DNA of 64,000 bases, from positions 7,302,001 through 7,366,000 of the forward strand of contig CP107851.1 in assembly GCA_036013505.1 (NCBI GenBank), given 5' to 3'. Positions 50,245-58,056 of this stretch are shown piece after piece. The notes below the pieces were generated by a model. It ran no database searches, was not told the DNA's origin, and worked only from the letters and a program-made list of their open reading frames with translations. The translations under genes and the position numbers were made by a program. This stretch comes from Streptomyces sp. NBC_00510 (GTDB taxonomy: Bacteria > Actinomycetota > Actinomycetes > Streptomycetales > Streptomycetaceae). How positions within the stretch are numbered: position 1 is the stretch's first letter; every line of letters begins with the position of its first letter.

Positions 50245-51468
50245 TCAGGCGTTCTCGGCGTACCGCTTCAGTTCACGGCGGGCCAGGGAGCGCTTGTGGA
50301 CCTCGTCGGGGCCGTCGGCCAGCCGCAGGGTGCGGGCGGCCGCGTACAGTTCGGCCAGCGGGAAGTCCTGGCTGACGCCGCCCGCGCCGTGCAGCTGGAT
50401 GGCGCGGTCGAGGATCAGCCCGACCTTCTGCGGGGTGGCGATCTTGATGGCCTGGATCTCGGTGTGGGCACCCCGGTTGCCGACGGTGTCCATCAGCCAG
50501 GCGGTCTTGAGCACCAGCAGCCGCAACTGCTCGATCTCCACCCGGGCCTCGGCGATCCACTCCTGGACGACCCCCTGCGCCGCCAGCGGCGTGCCGAAGG
50601 CGACACGCCCCGTGGCACGCCGGCACATCAGCTCCACCGCCCGCTCGGCCATGCCGATCAGCCGCATGCAGTGGTGGATACGGCCCGGGCCCAGCCGCGC
50701 CTGGGCGATGGCGAAGCCGCCGCCCTCCTCGCCGATCAGGTTCTCCGCGGGGACGCGCACGTCGTGGAAGACGACCTCCGCGTGGCCGCCGTGGTCGCCG
50801 TCGTCGTAGCCGAACACCCGCATGCCGCGGCGCACTTCGAGGCCGGGGGTGTCGCGCGGCACCAGGACCATGCTCTGCTGGCGGTGCCGGTCCGCGGCCG
50901 GGTCGGTCTTGCCCATGACGATGAAGATCCGGCACCGCGGGTTCATCGCGCCGGAGATGTACCACTTGCGGCCGTTGATGACGTACTCGTCACCGACCCG
51001 CTCGATCCGCGTCTCGATGTTGGTCGCGTCGGAGGAGGCGACGTCGGGCTCGGTCATCGCGAAGGCCGAGCGGATCTCGCCCGCGAGCAGCGGCTCCAGC
51101 CAGGTCTTGCGCTGCTCCTCGCTGCCGAACTCGCTGAGCACCTCCATGTTGCCGGTGTCCGGCGCGGCGCAGTTGAGGGCCGGCGGGGCGAGGTGCGGGC
51201 TGCGGCCGGTGATCTCGGCCAGCGGCGCGTACTGGAGGTTGGTGAGCCCGGCGCCGCGCTCGCCGGGGAGGAAGAGGTTCCACAGCCCGCGCTCGCGCGC
51301 CGTGGCCTTCAGCTCCTCCACGACCGGCGGCGCCGACCACACGGCCTCGCCCTCGGCCTCCTCGCGCTGCCGGTGGAAGACCGGTTCCGCCGGGTACACG
51401 TGCTCGTCCATGAACGCGAGCAGCCGCTCGCGCAGTTCCCCGGTCCTGGCGTCGTACGCGAAATCCAT
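50245..51468 (-). CDS. Acyl-CoA dehydrogenase of the ACAD10/11 type
   Basis: A 407-residue FAD enzyme. The sequence SAFAMTEPDVASSDATNIETRIER, KWYISGAMNPRCRIFIVMGKTD and GVVQEWIAEARVEIEQLRLLVLKTAW are typical of the ACAD10/11 branch. In human ACAD10/11 this domain is fused to an APH-like kinase and the pair converts 4-hydroxyacyl-CoA to enoyl-CoA by phosphorylation and elimination. Here an APH gene starts this operon, with only three bases between stop and start, so the two should work together as a split version. A bacterial parallel is LvaC. The substrate is not established. Confidence 0.9.
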   Translation of the reverse strand: MDFAYDARTGELRERLLAFMDEHVYPAEPVFHRQREEAEGEAVWSAPPVVEELKATARERGLWNLFLPGERGAGLTNLQYAPLAEITGRSPHLAPPALNCAAPDTGNMEVLSEFGSEEQRKTWLEPLLAGEIRSAFAMTEPDVASSDATNIETRIERVGDEYVINGRKWYISGAMNPRCRIFIVMGKTDPAADRHRQQSMVLVPRDTPGLEVRRGMRVFGYDDGDHGGHAEVVFHDVRVPAENLIGEEGGGFAIAQARLGPGRIHHCMRLIGMAERAVELMCRRATGRVAFGTPLAAQGVVQEWIAEARVEIEQLRLLVLKTAWLMDTVGNRGAHTEIQAIKIATPQKVGLILDRAIQLHGAGGVSQDFPLAELYAAARTLRLADGPDEVHKRSLARRELKRYAENA

Positions 51469-51471
51469 GGC

Positions 51472-52497
51472 TCAGCCTTCCTGAAGCGTCCGCAGGCCGT
51501 TGTCGATGAAGGCCGGGACCAGGGCGCCGATCCGGTCGAAGCCGGCGCCGAGGGTCTGGCCGAGGGTGTAGCGGTAGTGGATGCCCTCGAGGATCACCGC
51601 GAGCTTGAAGTAGGCGAAGGCGGTGTACCAGGCGACCGAGGACACGTCCCGGCCGGAGCCGGCCGCGTAGCGCTCGACCAGCTCGGCGGGGGAGGGGTGA
51701 CCGGGCGCGCCCCCGGTGACGGAGACGGGGGTGCCCGGGGTGGGGCGCAGTTCGCTGTACATGAGCAGCAGCCCGAGGTCGGTGAGCGGGTCGCCGAGGG
51801 TGGACATCTCCCAGTCGAGGATGGCGCGGACGGTGTCGTCGGCGCCGATCAGGACGTTGTCGAGGCGGTAGTCGCCGTGCACGACCGCCGCCGGAGCGGA
51901 GGCGGGCAGGCGCGTGCCGAGCAGCGCCGCGAGTTCGTCGATGCCCGCCAGCTCGCGGCTGCGCGAGGCGTCGAGCTGCTTGCCCCAGCGGCGCAGCTGC
52001 CGCTCCAGGAAGCCCTCGGGCCTGCCGAAGTCGTCCAGTCCCACCGTGCGCGGCTCCACGGCGTGCAGCGCCACCAGGGTGTCCACCAGCCGCAGCACGA
52101 TGTCCCGGGTGCGCTCCGGCCCGAGCGCCGCGAGCTGTCCCTCGGTGCGGTAGGGCGTGCCCTCGACGAAGTCCATGACGTAGAAGGGCGCGCCGATGAC
52201 CTCGGGGTCCTCGCAGAGCAGCACCGCCCCCGGGACGGGGACGGGGGTGTCGTGCAGGGCGCTGATGACCCGGTGCTCGCGGGTCATGTCGTGCGCCGTC
52301 GCCAGGACGTGGCCGAGCGGCGGGCGCCGGACGACCCAGCGGGAGACGCCGTCGGTCACCGCGTAGGTCAGGTTCGACCGGCCGCCCTCGATGAGCTCGC
52401 CGTCGAGCGCGCCCGCCACCAGGCCGGGCCGCTCGGCGTCGAGGTGCCGCCGCAGCCGCTCCAGGTCGAGTCCCGGTGGGTTCTCCGTCCCGCTCAT
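51472..52497 (-). CDS. APH-fold kinase, ACAD10/11 N-terminal-domain-like
   Basis: A 341-residue aminoglycoside-phosphotransferase-fold kinase. AAGG precedes the ATG at 52497. The N-lobe has GGRSNLTYAVTDG, and the catalytic region AVVHGDYRLDNVLIGAD (with the base Asp) and AILDWEMSTLGDPLTDLG (metal Asp). Its close coupling to an ACAD11-type gene, rather than drug genes, indicates a hydroxyacyl-CoA kinase, not antibiotic resistance, analogous to LvaA. First gene of the operon; the operator-like site lies just upstream. Confidence 0.88.
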   Translation of the reverse strand: MSGTENPPGLDLERLRRHLDAERPGLVAGALDGELIEGGRSNLTYAVTDGVSRWVVRRPPLGHVLATAHDMTREHRVISALHDTPVPVPGAVLLCEDPEVIGAPFYVMDFVEGTPYRTEGQLAALGPERTRDIVLRLVDTLVALHAVEPRTVGLDDFGRPEGFLERQLRRWGKQLDASRSRELAGIDELAALLGTRLPASAPAAVVHGDYRLDNVLIGADDTVRAILDWEMSTLGDPLTDLGLLLMYSELRPTPGTPVSVTGGAPGHPSPAELVERYAAGSGRDVSSVAWYTAFAYFKLAVILEGIHYRYTLGQTLGAGFDRIGALVPAFIDNGLRTLQEG

Positions 52498-52534
52498 CCT
52501 TGCTCCTCGCCACTGCCATAGCTGTCCCGGCTAT

Positions 52535-52554
52535 CATGCCGACCAGTCGGTATG
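52535..52554. promoter_or_regulatory. TetR-type operator, variant C, before the APH/ACAD operon
   Basis: CATGCCGACCAGTCGGTATG has 9-bp arms with one mismatch and a 2-bp centre. Its outer half-sites match the CATACCGACC/GGTCGGTATG half-sites of copies A and B, though with a longer spacing. It is 38 bases before the APH ATG and 73 before the divergent DRG-type gene. Confidence 0.65.
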
Positions 52555-52626
52555 TCGTCCAGTCCGCCGCCCAGTCCGCCGCGAAAAGCAGGTGCCCACC
52601 GTTCCCGGCGCTGCGAGACTGACGCC

Positions 52627-53544
52627 ATGATCCCGCCCGCCGCCCTCGACTCGCTGTACGGACTGGCCCATGGCGACGCCTTCGGCGACCGCTGGTTCTT
52701 CGTCTCCCACGAGGAGCGGGAGGGCGGCATCGCGCGGAGGATCACCCCCGAGGACGTTCCCTGGTACTGGACCGACGACACCGCCCAGGCCCTGGCGCTG
52801 TTCGGGCACCTCGCGGCGCACGGCGGAACCGTCGGACAGGACGCCCTCGCGGCCGGTCTCGCCGGGGCCTACGCCGCCGACCCGTACCGCAAGTACGGCC
52901 CCTCCATGCACGACGTCCTGCGCCGCATCGGCGCCGGGGAGCCCTGGGCGGACGTCGTGGGCGGGCAGTTCGGCGGGCAGGGCTCGTACGGCAACGGAGC
53001 CGCGATGCGGGTCGCGCCGCTGGGCGCCTGGCTCGCCGCCGACCTGGAGGGTGCCGCCGGCGCCGCCGCCGCGCAGGCGGCCGTGTCCCACCATCACCCC
53101 GAGGCCGCCGCCGGAGCCGTCGCCGTCGCGCTCGCCGCCGCCCTCGCGGCCCGCAGCCGGGGCGGCCCGGCCCCGGAGGGCCTGCTGACGGCGGTGGCCG
53201 ACCGGCTCCCCGACAGCGACGTGCGTTCCGGCCTGCGCACCGCGGGACGCTTCCCCGAGGGCACCTCGGTGCGGCACGCGGCCGAGGTCCTGGGCTCCGG
53301 TTACGGGGTCTCGGCGCAGGACACGGTGCCCTTCGCGCTGTGGTGCGCCGCACGGCACCTGGACGACCTGGAGGGCGGCCTGTGGCACACCGTCGCCGGG
53401 TTCGGCGACATGGACACCACCTGTGCCATCGCCGGCGGGGTCATCGCCGCCCGCACCGGTGTCGCCTCGCTGCCGCCCGCCTGGCGTGCGGCGTTGGAGC
53501 CGCTGCCGGACTGGGTTCCGGCGCCGTCCGGCGGACCGGAGTAG
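52627..53544 (+). CDS. ADP-ribosylglycohydrolase (DraG-like)
   Basis: A 305-residue metal-dependent hydrolase that removes ADP-ribose. Metal-binding motifs are WTDDTAQALAL (the TDDT), GNGAAMRVAPLGAWLA and a C-terminal GFGDMDTTCAIAGGVIA (the DMDT). These match DRG-family enzymes, including Streptomyces members that act on ADP-ribosylated proteins or ADP-ribosylated nucleic acids. The start ATG at 52627 has only a weak site. It is divergent from the APH gene, with the operator region between. The partner substrate is unknown. Confidence 0.92.
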   Translation: MIPPAALDSLYGLAHGDAFGDRWFFVSHEEREGGIARRITPEDVPWYWTDDTAQALALFGHLAAHGGTVGQDALAAGLAGAYAADPYRKYGPSMHDVLRRIGAGEPWADVVGGQFGGQGSYGNGAAMRVAPLGAWLAADLEGAAGAAAAQAAVSHHHPEAAAGAVAVALAAALAARSRGGPAPEGLLTAVADRLPDSDVRSGLRTAGRFPEGTSVRHAAEVLGSGYGVSAQDTVPFALWCAARHLDDLEGGLWHTVAGFGDMDTTCAIAGGVIAARTGVASLPPAWRAALEPLPDWVPAPSGGPE

Positions 53545-53616
53545 CGCCGCCGACCTGCGCGTTCTTGACGGGCATCCGGACGCCGCCTAGGGTCGCGTTC
53601 TGGTGGACGTATGGAA

Positions 53617-53630
53617 TTCACATATGTGAA
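53617..53630. promoter_or_regulatory. Perfect palindrome TTCACATATGTGAA before glucarate dehydratase
   Basis: A perfect 14-bp palindrome in an AT-rich patch, 27 bases before the GTG of the glucarate dehydratase gene. Likely an operator; the cognate protein is unknown and may not be encoded beside it. Confidence 0.65.
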
Positions 53631-53657
53631 CGTGATGAACGCGAGGGGTGGCGTGCA

Positions 53658-54947
53658 GTGACACAGCACAGGGACCTGACGATCACCGGGGTGCGTCTCA
53701 CCCCCGTCCTCATCTCCGACCCGCCGCTGCTCAACACCCAAGGCGTGCACCAGGCCTACACCCCACGCCTGATCGTCGAGGTGACCACCGCGAGCGGCGT
53801 GAGCGGCGTCGGGGAGACCTACGGCGACACCCGCTACCTCGAACTCGCCCGGCAGTTGGCGGATGCCCTGCCGGGCTGCCGCGTCGACGACCTCAACAAC
53901 CTGCCGTCGCTCGCGGCGCTGGTGTGCGCGCCCCCCGAGGGGACCTCCGACGCGGTGGACGCCGGCGGACTGCGCGGTGTCCAGACCGCCGACAAATTGC
54001 TGCTCTCGGTGGTATCGGCCTTCGAGGTGGCCTGCCTGGACGCCCTCGGCAAGGTGCTCGGGCTGCCCGTGCACGCCCTGCTCGGCGGGAAGGTCCGCGA
54101 CACCGTCGACTACAGCGCCTACCTCTTCTACCGCTGGGCCGAACACCCCGGCGGCCAGGGCGAGAAGGACGACTGGGACGCCGCGCTGGACCCGGCCGGA
54201 GTGGTGGCGCAGGCCCGCAGGCTGGTGCGCGAGCACGGCTTCACCTCGTTCAAGCTGAAGGGCGGGGTGTTCGCGCCGGAGGAGGAGATCGCCGCCGTAC
54301 GGGCACTGGCGCAGGCGTTCCCCGAGCAGCCGCTGCGGCTGGACCCCAACGGCGCCTGGTCGGTGGAGACCTCGCTGCACGTGGCGCGGGAGCTCGGCGA
54401 CGTCCTGGAGTACCTGGAGGACCCGGCCACGGGCACCGCCCTGATGGCCGAGGTGTCCGCCGGCACCGACGTGCCGCTCGCCACCAACATGTGCGTGACG
54501 ACCTTCCCCGAGATCGCCGAGGCCTTCGCCAAGGACGCGGTCCAGATCGTGCTCTCCGACCACCACTACTGGGGCGGGCTGCGCAACACCCGCGAACTGG
54601 CCGCGATCTGCCGCACCTTCGGGGTCGGCCTGTCGATGCACTCCAACACCCACCTGGGCATCAGCCTGGCCGCCATGACCCATGTCGCCGCCACCGTGCC
54701 CGGGCTGCACCACGCCTGCGACTCGCACTACCCCTGGCAGACCGAGGACGTCATCACCCGCCGCCACGAGTTCCGCGGCGGCCGGCTGAACGTTTCCGAC
54801 GCCCCGGGACTCGGGGTGGGAGTGGACCGTACGGCCCTGGACGCCCTGCACCGGCGCTGGCTGGACGACGACGGCACCTTCCACGAGCGCGACGACGCCG
54901 CCGCCATGCGCAAGGCCGAGCCCGGCTGGGTCACCCGCCGCTGGTGA
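53658..54947 (+). CDS. gudD: Glucarate dehydratase (enolase superfamily)
   Basis: A 429-residue enzyme that dehydrates D-glucarate to 5-dehydro-4-deoxyglucarate. Typical stretches are LLNTQGVHQAYTPRLIVEV, SFKLKGGVFAPEEEI (catalytic Lys region), LRLDPNGAWS with metal Asp, ATNMCVTTFPEI, and SMHSNTHLGISLAAMTHVAAT with the His/Asp dyad. The ending DVITRRHEFRGGRLNVSDAPGLGVGVD is characteristic. Length is normal. The start is GTG 53658 with GAGGGG some ten bases before. Works with the sugar-acid genes to 58.8 kb by theme, but the gluconate genes are a separate pathway. Confidence 0.93.
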   Translation: MTQHRDLTITGVRLTPVLISDPPLLNTQGVHQAYTPRLIVEVTTASGVSGVGETYGDTRYLELARQLADALPGCRVDDLNNLPSLAALVCAPPEGTSDAVDAGGLRGVQTADKLLLSVVSAFEVACLDALGKVLGLPVHALLGGKVRDTVDYSAYLFYRWAEHPGGQGEKDDWDAALDPAGVVAQARRLVREHGFTSFKLKGGVFAPEEEIAAVRALAQAFPEQPLRLDPNGAWSVETSLHVARELGDVLEYLEDPATGTALMAEVSAGTDVPLATNMCVTTFPEIAEAFAKDAVQIVLSDHHYWGGLRNTRELAAICRTFGVGLSMHSNTHLGISLAAMTHVAATVPGLHHACDSHYPWQTEDVITRRHEFRGGRLNVSDAPGLGVGVDRTALDALHRRWLDDDGTFHERDDAAAMRKAEPGWVTRRW

Positions 54948-54959
54948 CCCGGGCGGGCC

Positions 54960-55880
54960 TCAGGCCAGGCACTCCGGGATCCGGCCGCCGTTCAGCACGG
55001 CCATGTCGGTGATCACGGGCATCAGGTCCAGCGGCGAGCCGAGCGGCAGGCCGTCCAGCTCCGCGTACGCGCGGTGCACGTTGGCGACCAGCCGCTCCGG
55101 CTCGCGCAGCGTCGCGAACTCGCCGAGGTCGGCCGCCCGCGCGACCTCCATCGGCGTCCGTCCCGCCTTGTGGCCCTCGGCCGCCAGCTCGGCCACGAAG
55201 CGCAGGTAGCCCTCGACGGTGGCGTAGACCGAGGGGTCGCAGACGCCGCCGTGCCCCGGCACGACGACCTCGGCGTCGAGCGAGCGCAGCACCTCCAGGG
55301 CACGCAGCGAGCCCTCCAGCGAGCCCATGGGGACGAACGGCGCGCCGCCGTTGAAGACCAGGTCGCCGGTGAAGACGACCTTGCGCCCCGGGAGCCAGAC
55401 GATCGTGTCGCCGAGGGTGTGGGCCACCCCGGGGTGCAGGAGCTGGACCTCCTCCTCGCCGACGTGGAGGGTCAGCCGGTCCTCGTAGGTGACCGTCGCC
55501 GGAAGCACCGGCACCTCCCCGTACTCCACGTCCGGCCAGATCGCGTGCAGCTGGTGCCCGGCCGCGACCTGCTCGGTGACGCACGCGGAGTGCCCGACGA
55601 TCCGGGCCCCCTGCGCGAAGACGGCGTTGCCGTAGGTGTGGTCACCGTGGTGGTGGGTGTTGACCACGTGCGCGGGCATCGGCGCGCCGGAGGCGACGAG
55701 GGCCTCGCGCAGCATCAGGGCCCGGCGCTCGGTGGCGGCGGTGTCGACCAGCAGCGTCGTGTGCCCGTCGGTCACCCAGCCCGCGTTGTTGAGGCACCAG
55801 CCCCCGTCCGGCTGGACGTAGGCGTGGACCCCGGGAGCGACCTCCACGGTGAACGGGTGCTCGGTGTGCAGCTGTGACAT
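54960..55880 (-). CDS. Metallo-beta-lactamase-fold hydrolase
   Basis: A 306-residue zinc hydrolase without signal peptide. HVVNTHHHGDHTYGN is the HxHxDH motif, followed by HTLGDTIVWLPGRKVVFTGDLVFNGG and VVVPGHGGVCD (other zinc ligands). The start ATG follows GGGAAGGG, which is itself in the 3' arm of a hairpin. The substrate (lactone, thioester or other) is unknown; its placement next to gluconate genes permits a lactonase role, e.g. gluconolactone hydrolysis, but that is a guess. Confidence 0.88.
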   Translation of the reverse strand: MSQLHTEHPFTVEVAPGVHAYVQPDGGWCLNNAGWVTDGHTTLLVDTAATERRALMLREALVASGAPMPAHVVNTHHHGDHTYGNAVFAQGARIVGHSACVTEQVAAGHQLHAIWPDVEYGEVPVLPATVTYEDRLTLHVGEEEVQLLHPGVAHTLGDTIVWLPGRKVVFTGDLVFNGGAPFVPMGSLEGSLRALEVLRSLDAEVVVPGHGGVCDPSVYATVEGYLRFVAELAAEGHKAGRTPMEVARAADLGEFATLREPERLVANVHRAYAELDGLPLGSPLDLMPVITDMAVLNGGRIPECLA

Positions 55881-55883
55881 TTT

Positions 55884-55931
55884 GACGCCCTTCCCTGGTC
55901 AGACGCATGGAACGTACCAGGGAAGGGCGTC
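55884..55931 (-). terminator. 16-bp perfect hairpin between gntP and MBL gene, burying the MBL ribosome site
   Basis: GACGCCCTTCCCTGGT and its exact complement (55916-55931) are separated by 16 bases. In the minus-strand transcript the last arm contains the GGGAAGGG ribosome site and ends three bases before the MBL ATG. It can end transcription after gntP or, in read-through RNA, block MBL translation. Confidence 0.75.
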
Positions 55932-55955
55932 CGGACGGCGACGCGGGGGCGTCGC

Positions 55956-57359
55956 CTACAAGACGAGCGAGAGCAGCAGGACGAAGACGATGCCGACGAC
56001 GGAGATCACGGTCTCCATGGCGGACCAGGACTTCAGGGTCTGTGGGACGTTCATCCCGAAGTACTCCTTCACCAGCCAGAAGCCCGCGTCGTTGACGTGC
56101 GAGAAGAACAGCGAGCCGGCGCCGACGGCGAGCACCAGCAGCGCGGCGTGCGTCGAGGTCATGCCCTCGGCCAGCGGCGCGACCAGACCCGCGGCGGAGA
56201 TGGTGGCCACGGTGGCGGAGCCGGTGGCGACCCGGATCAGGACGGCGATCAGCCAGGCCAGCAGCAGCGGCGAGATGTTCCAGCCGTCCGACCAGTTCAG
56301 GATCATGTTGCCGATGCCGGCGTCGATGAGGGTCTGCTTGAAGCCGCCGCCCGCGCCGACGATCAGCAGGATGCCGGCGATCGGGCCGAGCGACTTCTCC
56401 ACCGTCGTGGAGATCCGCTCCTTGGTGAAGCCGGCCGCCCGGCCCAGGGTGAACATGCCCAGGACCACGGCGGACAGCAGGGCGATCAGCGGCGAGCCGA
56501 TGACGTCGAAGATCCGGAAGACCAGGCTGCCCTGGTCGTCGACGAGGACGTCCACCAGCGCCTTGCCGAGCATCAGCACCACCGGCAGCAGCATCGTGGC
56601 CACGGTGGCGGCGAAGCCCGGACGCTTGTCCAGGTCGTCCGAGGCCCGGGTGGGGGTGAGGTGCTCGGGCGGGGTGACCTTCACCCAGCGGTCGGCGAAC
56701 CGCCCGAAGAGCGGGCCGGCTATCGCGACGGTGGGCAGCGCGACGAGCACGCCGAGCGCGAGGGTGGTGCCGAGGTCGGCGTGGATGGAGTCGATCGCGG
56801 CGAGCGGGCCGGGGTGCGGCGGCACCAGTCCGTGCATCACGGACAGACCCGCCAGCGCCGGGACGCCGATCCGGATCAGGGAGTGGTTGCCGCGCCGGGC
56901 CACCAGCAGCACGACCGGGATCAGCAGCACGATGCCGACCTCGAAGAAGAGCGGCAGCCCGATCAGGCCGGCGATCAGCGCCATCGCCCACGGCAGCCGC
57001 CGTTCGCTGGTCCTGGCGAGGATCGTGTCGACGATCTGGTCGGCGCCGCCGGAGTCGGCGAGCAGCTTGCCGAGGATCGCGCCGAGCGCGATGAGGACGC
57101 CCACGCCCGCGACGGTCGTGCCGAGGCCGGTGGTGAAGCTGGTGATGGTCTTGGCGAGGGGGGCGCCCGCGACCGCACCGAGGACACCGGTGCCGATGGT
57201 GAGGGCGAGGAAGGCGTGCATCTTCCAGCGGGTGATCAGCAGGACGATCACCGCGATGCCGGCGAGCGCGGCGAGGGCGAGCTGGGTGTCGCCCGCGCTG
57301 GTGATCGGCTCCGTCGCCGCCGGCGCCGCGGCCAGCAACTCGGCGCTGAGTGCAGACAC
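55956..57359 (-). CDS. gntP: Gluconate:H+ symporter (GntP family)
   Basis: A 467-residue membrane permease with 12-14 predicted helices. GLGTTVAGVGVLIALGAILGKLLADSGGADQIV, GLPLFFEVGIVLLIPVVLLVA, MHGLVPPHPGPLAAI and VATGSATVATISAAGLVAPL are hallmarks of the GntP family. The GTG at 57359 is preceded by GGAG. It follows the gluconokinase gene by 62 bases, so they are probably one operon: uptake and phosphorylation of gluconate to feed the pentose phosphate pathway. Confidence 0.95.
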   Translation of the reverse strand: MSALSAELLAAAPAATEPITSAGDTQLALAALAGIAVIVLLITRWKMHAFLALTIGTGVLGAVAGAPLAKTITSFTTGLGTTVAGVGVLIALGAILGKLLADSGGADQIVDTILARTSERRLPWAMALIAGLIGLPLFFEVGIVLLIPVVLLVARRGNHSLIRIGVPALAGLSVMHGLVPPHPGPLAAIDSIHADLGTTLALGVLVALPTVAIAGPLFGRFADRWVKVTPPEHLTPTRASDDLDKRPGFAATVATMLLPVVLMLGKALVDVLVDDQGSLVFRIFDVIGSPLIALLSAVVLGMFTLGRAAGFTKERISTTVEKSLGPIAGILLIVGAGGGFKQTLIDAGIGNMILNWSDGWNISPLLLAWLIAVLIRVATGSATVATISAAGLVAPLAEGMTSTHAALLVLAVGAGSLFFSHVNDAGFWLVKEYFGMNVPQTLKSWSAMETVISVVGIVFVLLLSLVL

Positions 57360-57421
57360 GTTCTACTCCGTGGGGGGAGAGGGGGTAGGGGGAAGGGGAG
57401 GACGGGTGGTCAGGAGGGGGT

Positions 57422-57943
57422 TCAGCGGGGGAGCGCGGCCAGGGCGCGCTCGGTGATCTGCCGGGGACTGCCGTCGACGGGGACGACGGCACCGGCCTCA
57501 CCGGGCTCCAGCGGTTCGAGCGTCGCGAACTGGGAGTGCAGCAGGCCCGCGGGCATGAAGTGCTGCATCCGTGCCGCCAGGCGCGCGGAGATCAGCTCCT
57601 CCGGCCCGTCGAGGTGGAGGAAGAACAGCCCGGGGGCGTCCTTGCGCAGCCGGTCGCGGTAGCGGCGCCGCAGCGCCGAGCAGCTGACCACGCCGCCGCG
57701 GTCGCCGCGCTCGACGATCCACGCCGCGATGGCGTCCAGCCACGGCGCCCGGTCCTCGTCGTCCAGCGGGTGCCCGGCCGACATCTTGGCGATGTTGGCG
57801 GGCGGGTGGAAGTCGTCCGCCTCGGCGTACGGGACGCCCAGTCGCTCGGCGAGCAGCCCCCCGACGGTGGACTTGCCCGAACCGGACACGCCCATCACCA
57901 CCACCAGGGGGCGGTGCGGGCCTTCCGGGCCAGCCTCGGTCAT
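57422..57943 (-). CDS. gntK: Gluconokinase
   Basis: A 173-residue ATP-dependent kinase forming 6-phosphogluconate. Walker A is VVMGVSGSGKSTVGGLL; ADDFHPPANIAKMSAGHPLDDEDRAPWL and SCSALRRRYRDRLR are family signatures. AGGAGG lies eight bases before the ATG (a GTG three bases earlier is an alternative). First gene of the gntK-gntP operon, facing a divergent GntR regulator. Confidence 0.96.
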   Translation of the reverse strand: MTEAGPEGPHRPLVVVMGVSGSGKSTVGGLLAERLGVPYAEADDFHPPANIAKMSAGHPLDDEDRAPWLDAIAAWIVERGDRGGVVSCSALRRRYRDRLRKDAPGLFFLHLDGPEELISARLAARMQHFMPAGLLHSQFATLEPLEPGEAGAVVPVDGSPRQITERALAALPR

Positions 57944-58019
57944 CACAGGTACCTCCTCGTCCGCATGACCGCCCCAGGAAACGCCATAGGTACTACTTAT
58001 TCAAGTGCCTGAGATGAAA

Positions 58020-58030
58020 TCGTCATACGA
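58020..58030. promoter_or_regulatory. GntR (FadR-subfamily) operator
   Basis: TCGTCATACGA is an exact fit to the FadR-type GntR consensus TNGTNNNACNA, within the longer dyad ATCGTCATACGAT. It sits in the divergent gap between gntK and the GntR regulator, the position expected for gluconate control. Confidence 0.8.
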
Positions 58031-58056
58031 TGGAATCGCCGCATAGGCTGTCGCCC

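Noticed and set aside
51472..52497. Aminoglycoside resistance gene
   Set aside because: The APH fold is present, but it is coupled to an ACAD11-type dehydrogenase and no resistance context exists; acyl-CoA metabolism is the better reading.
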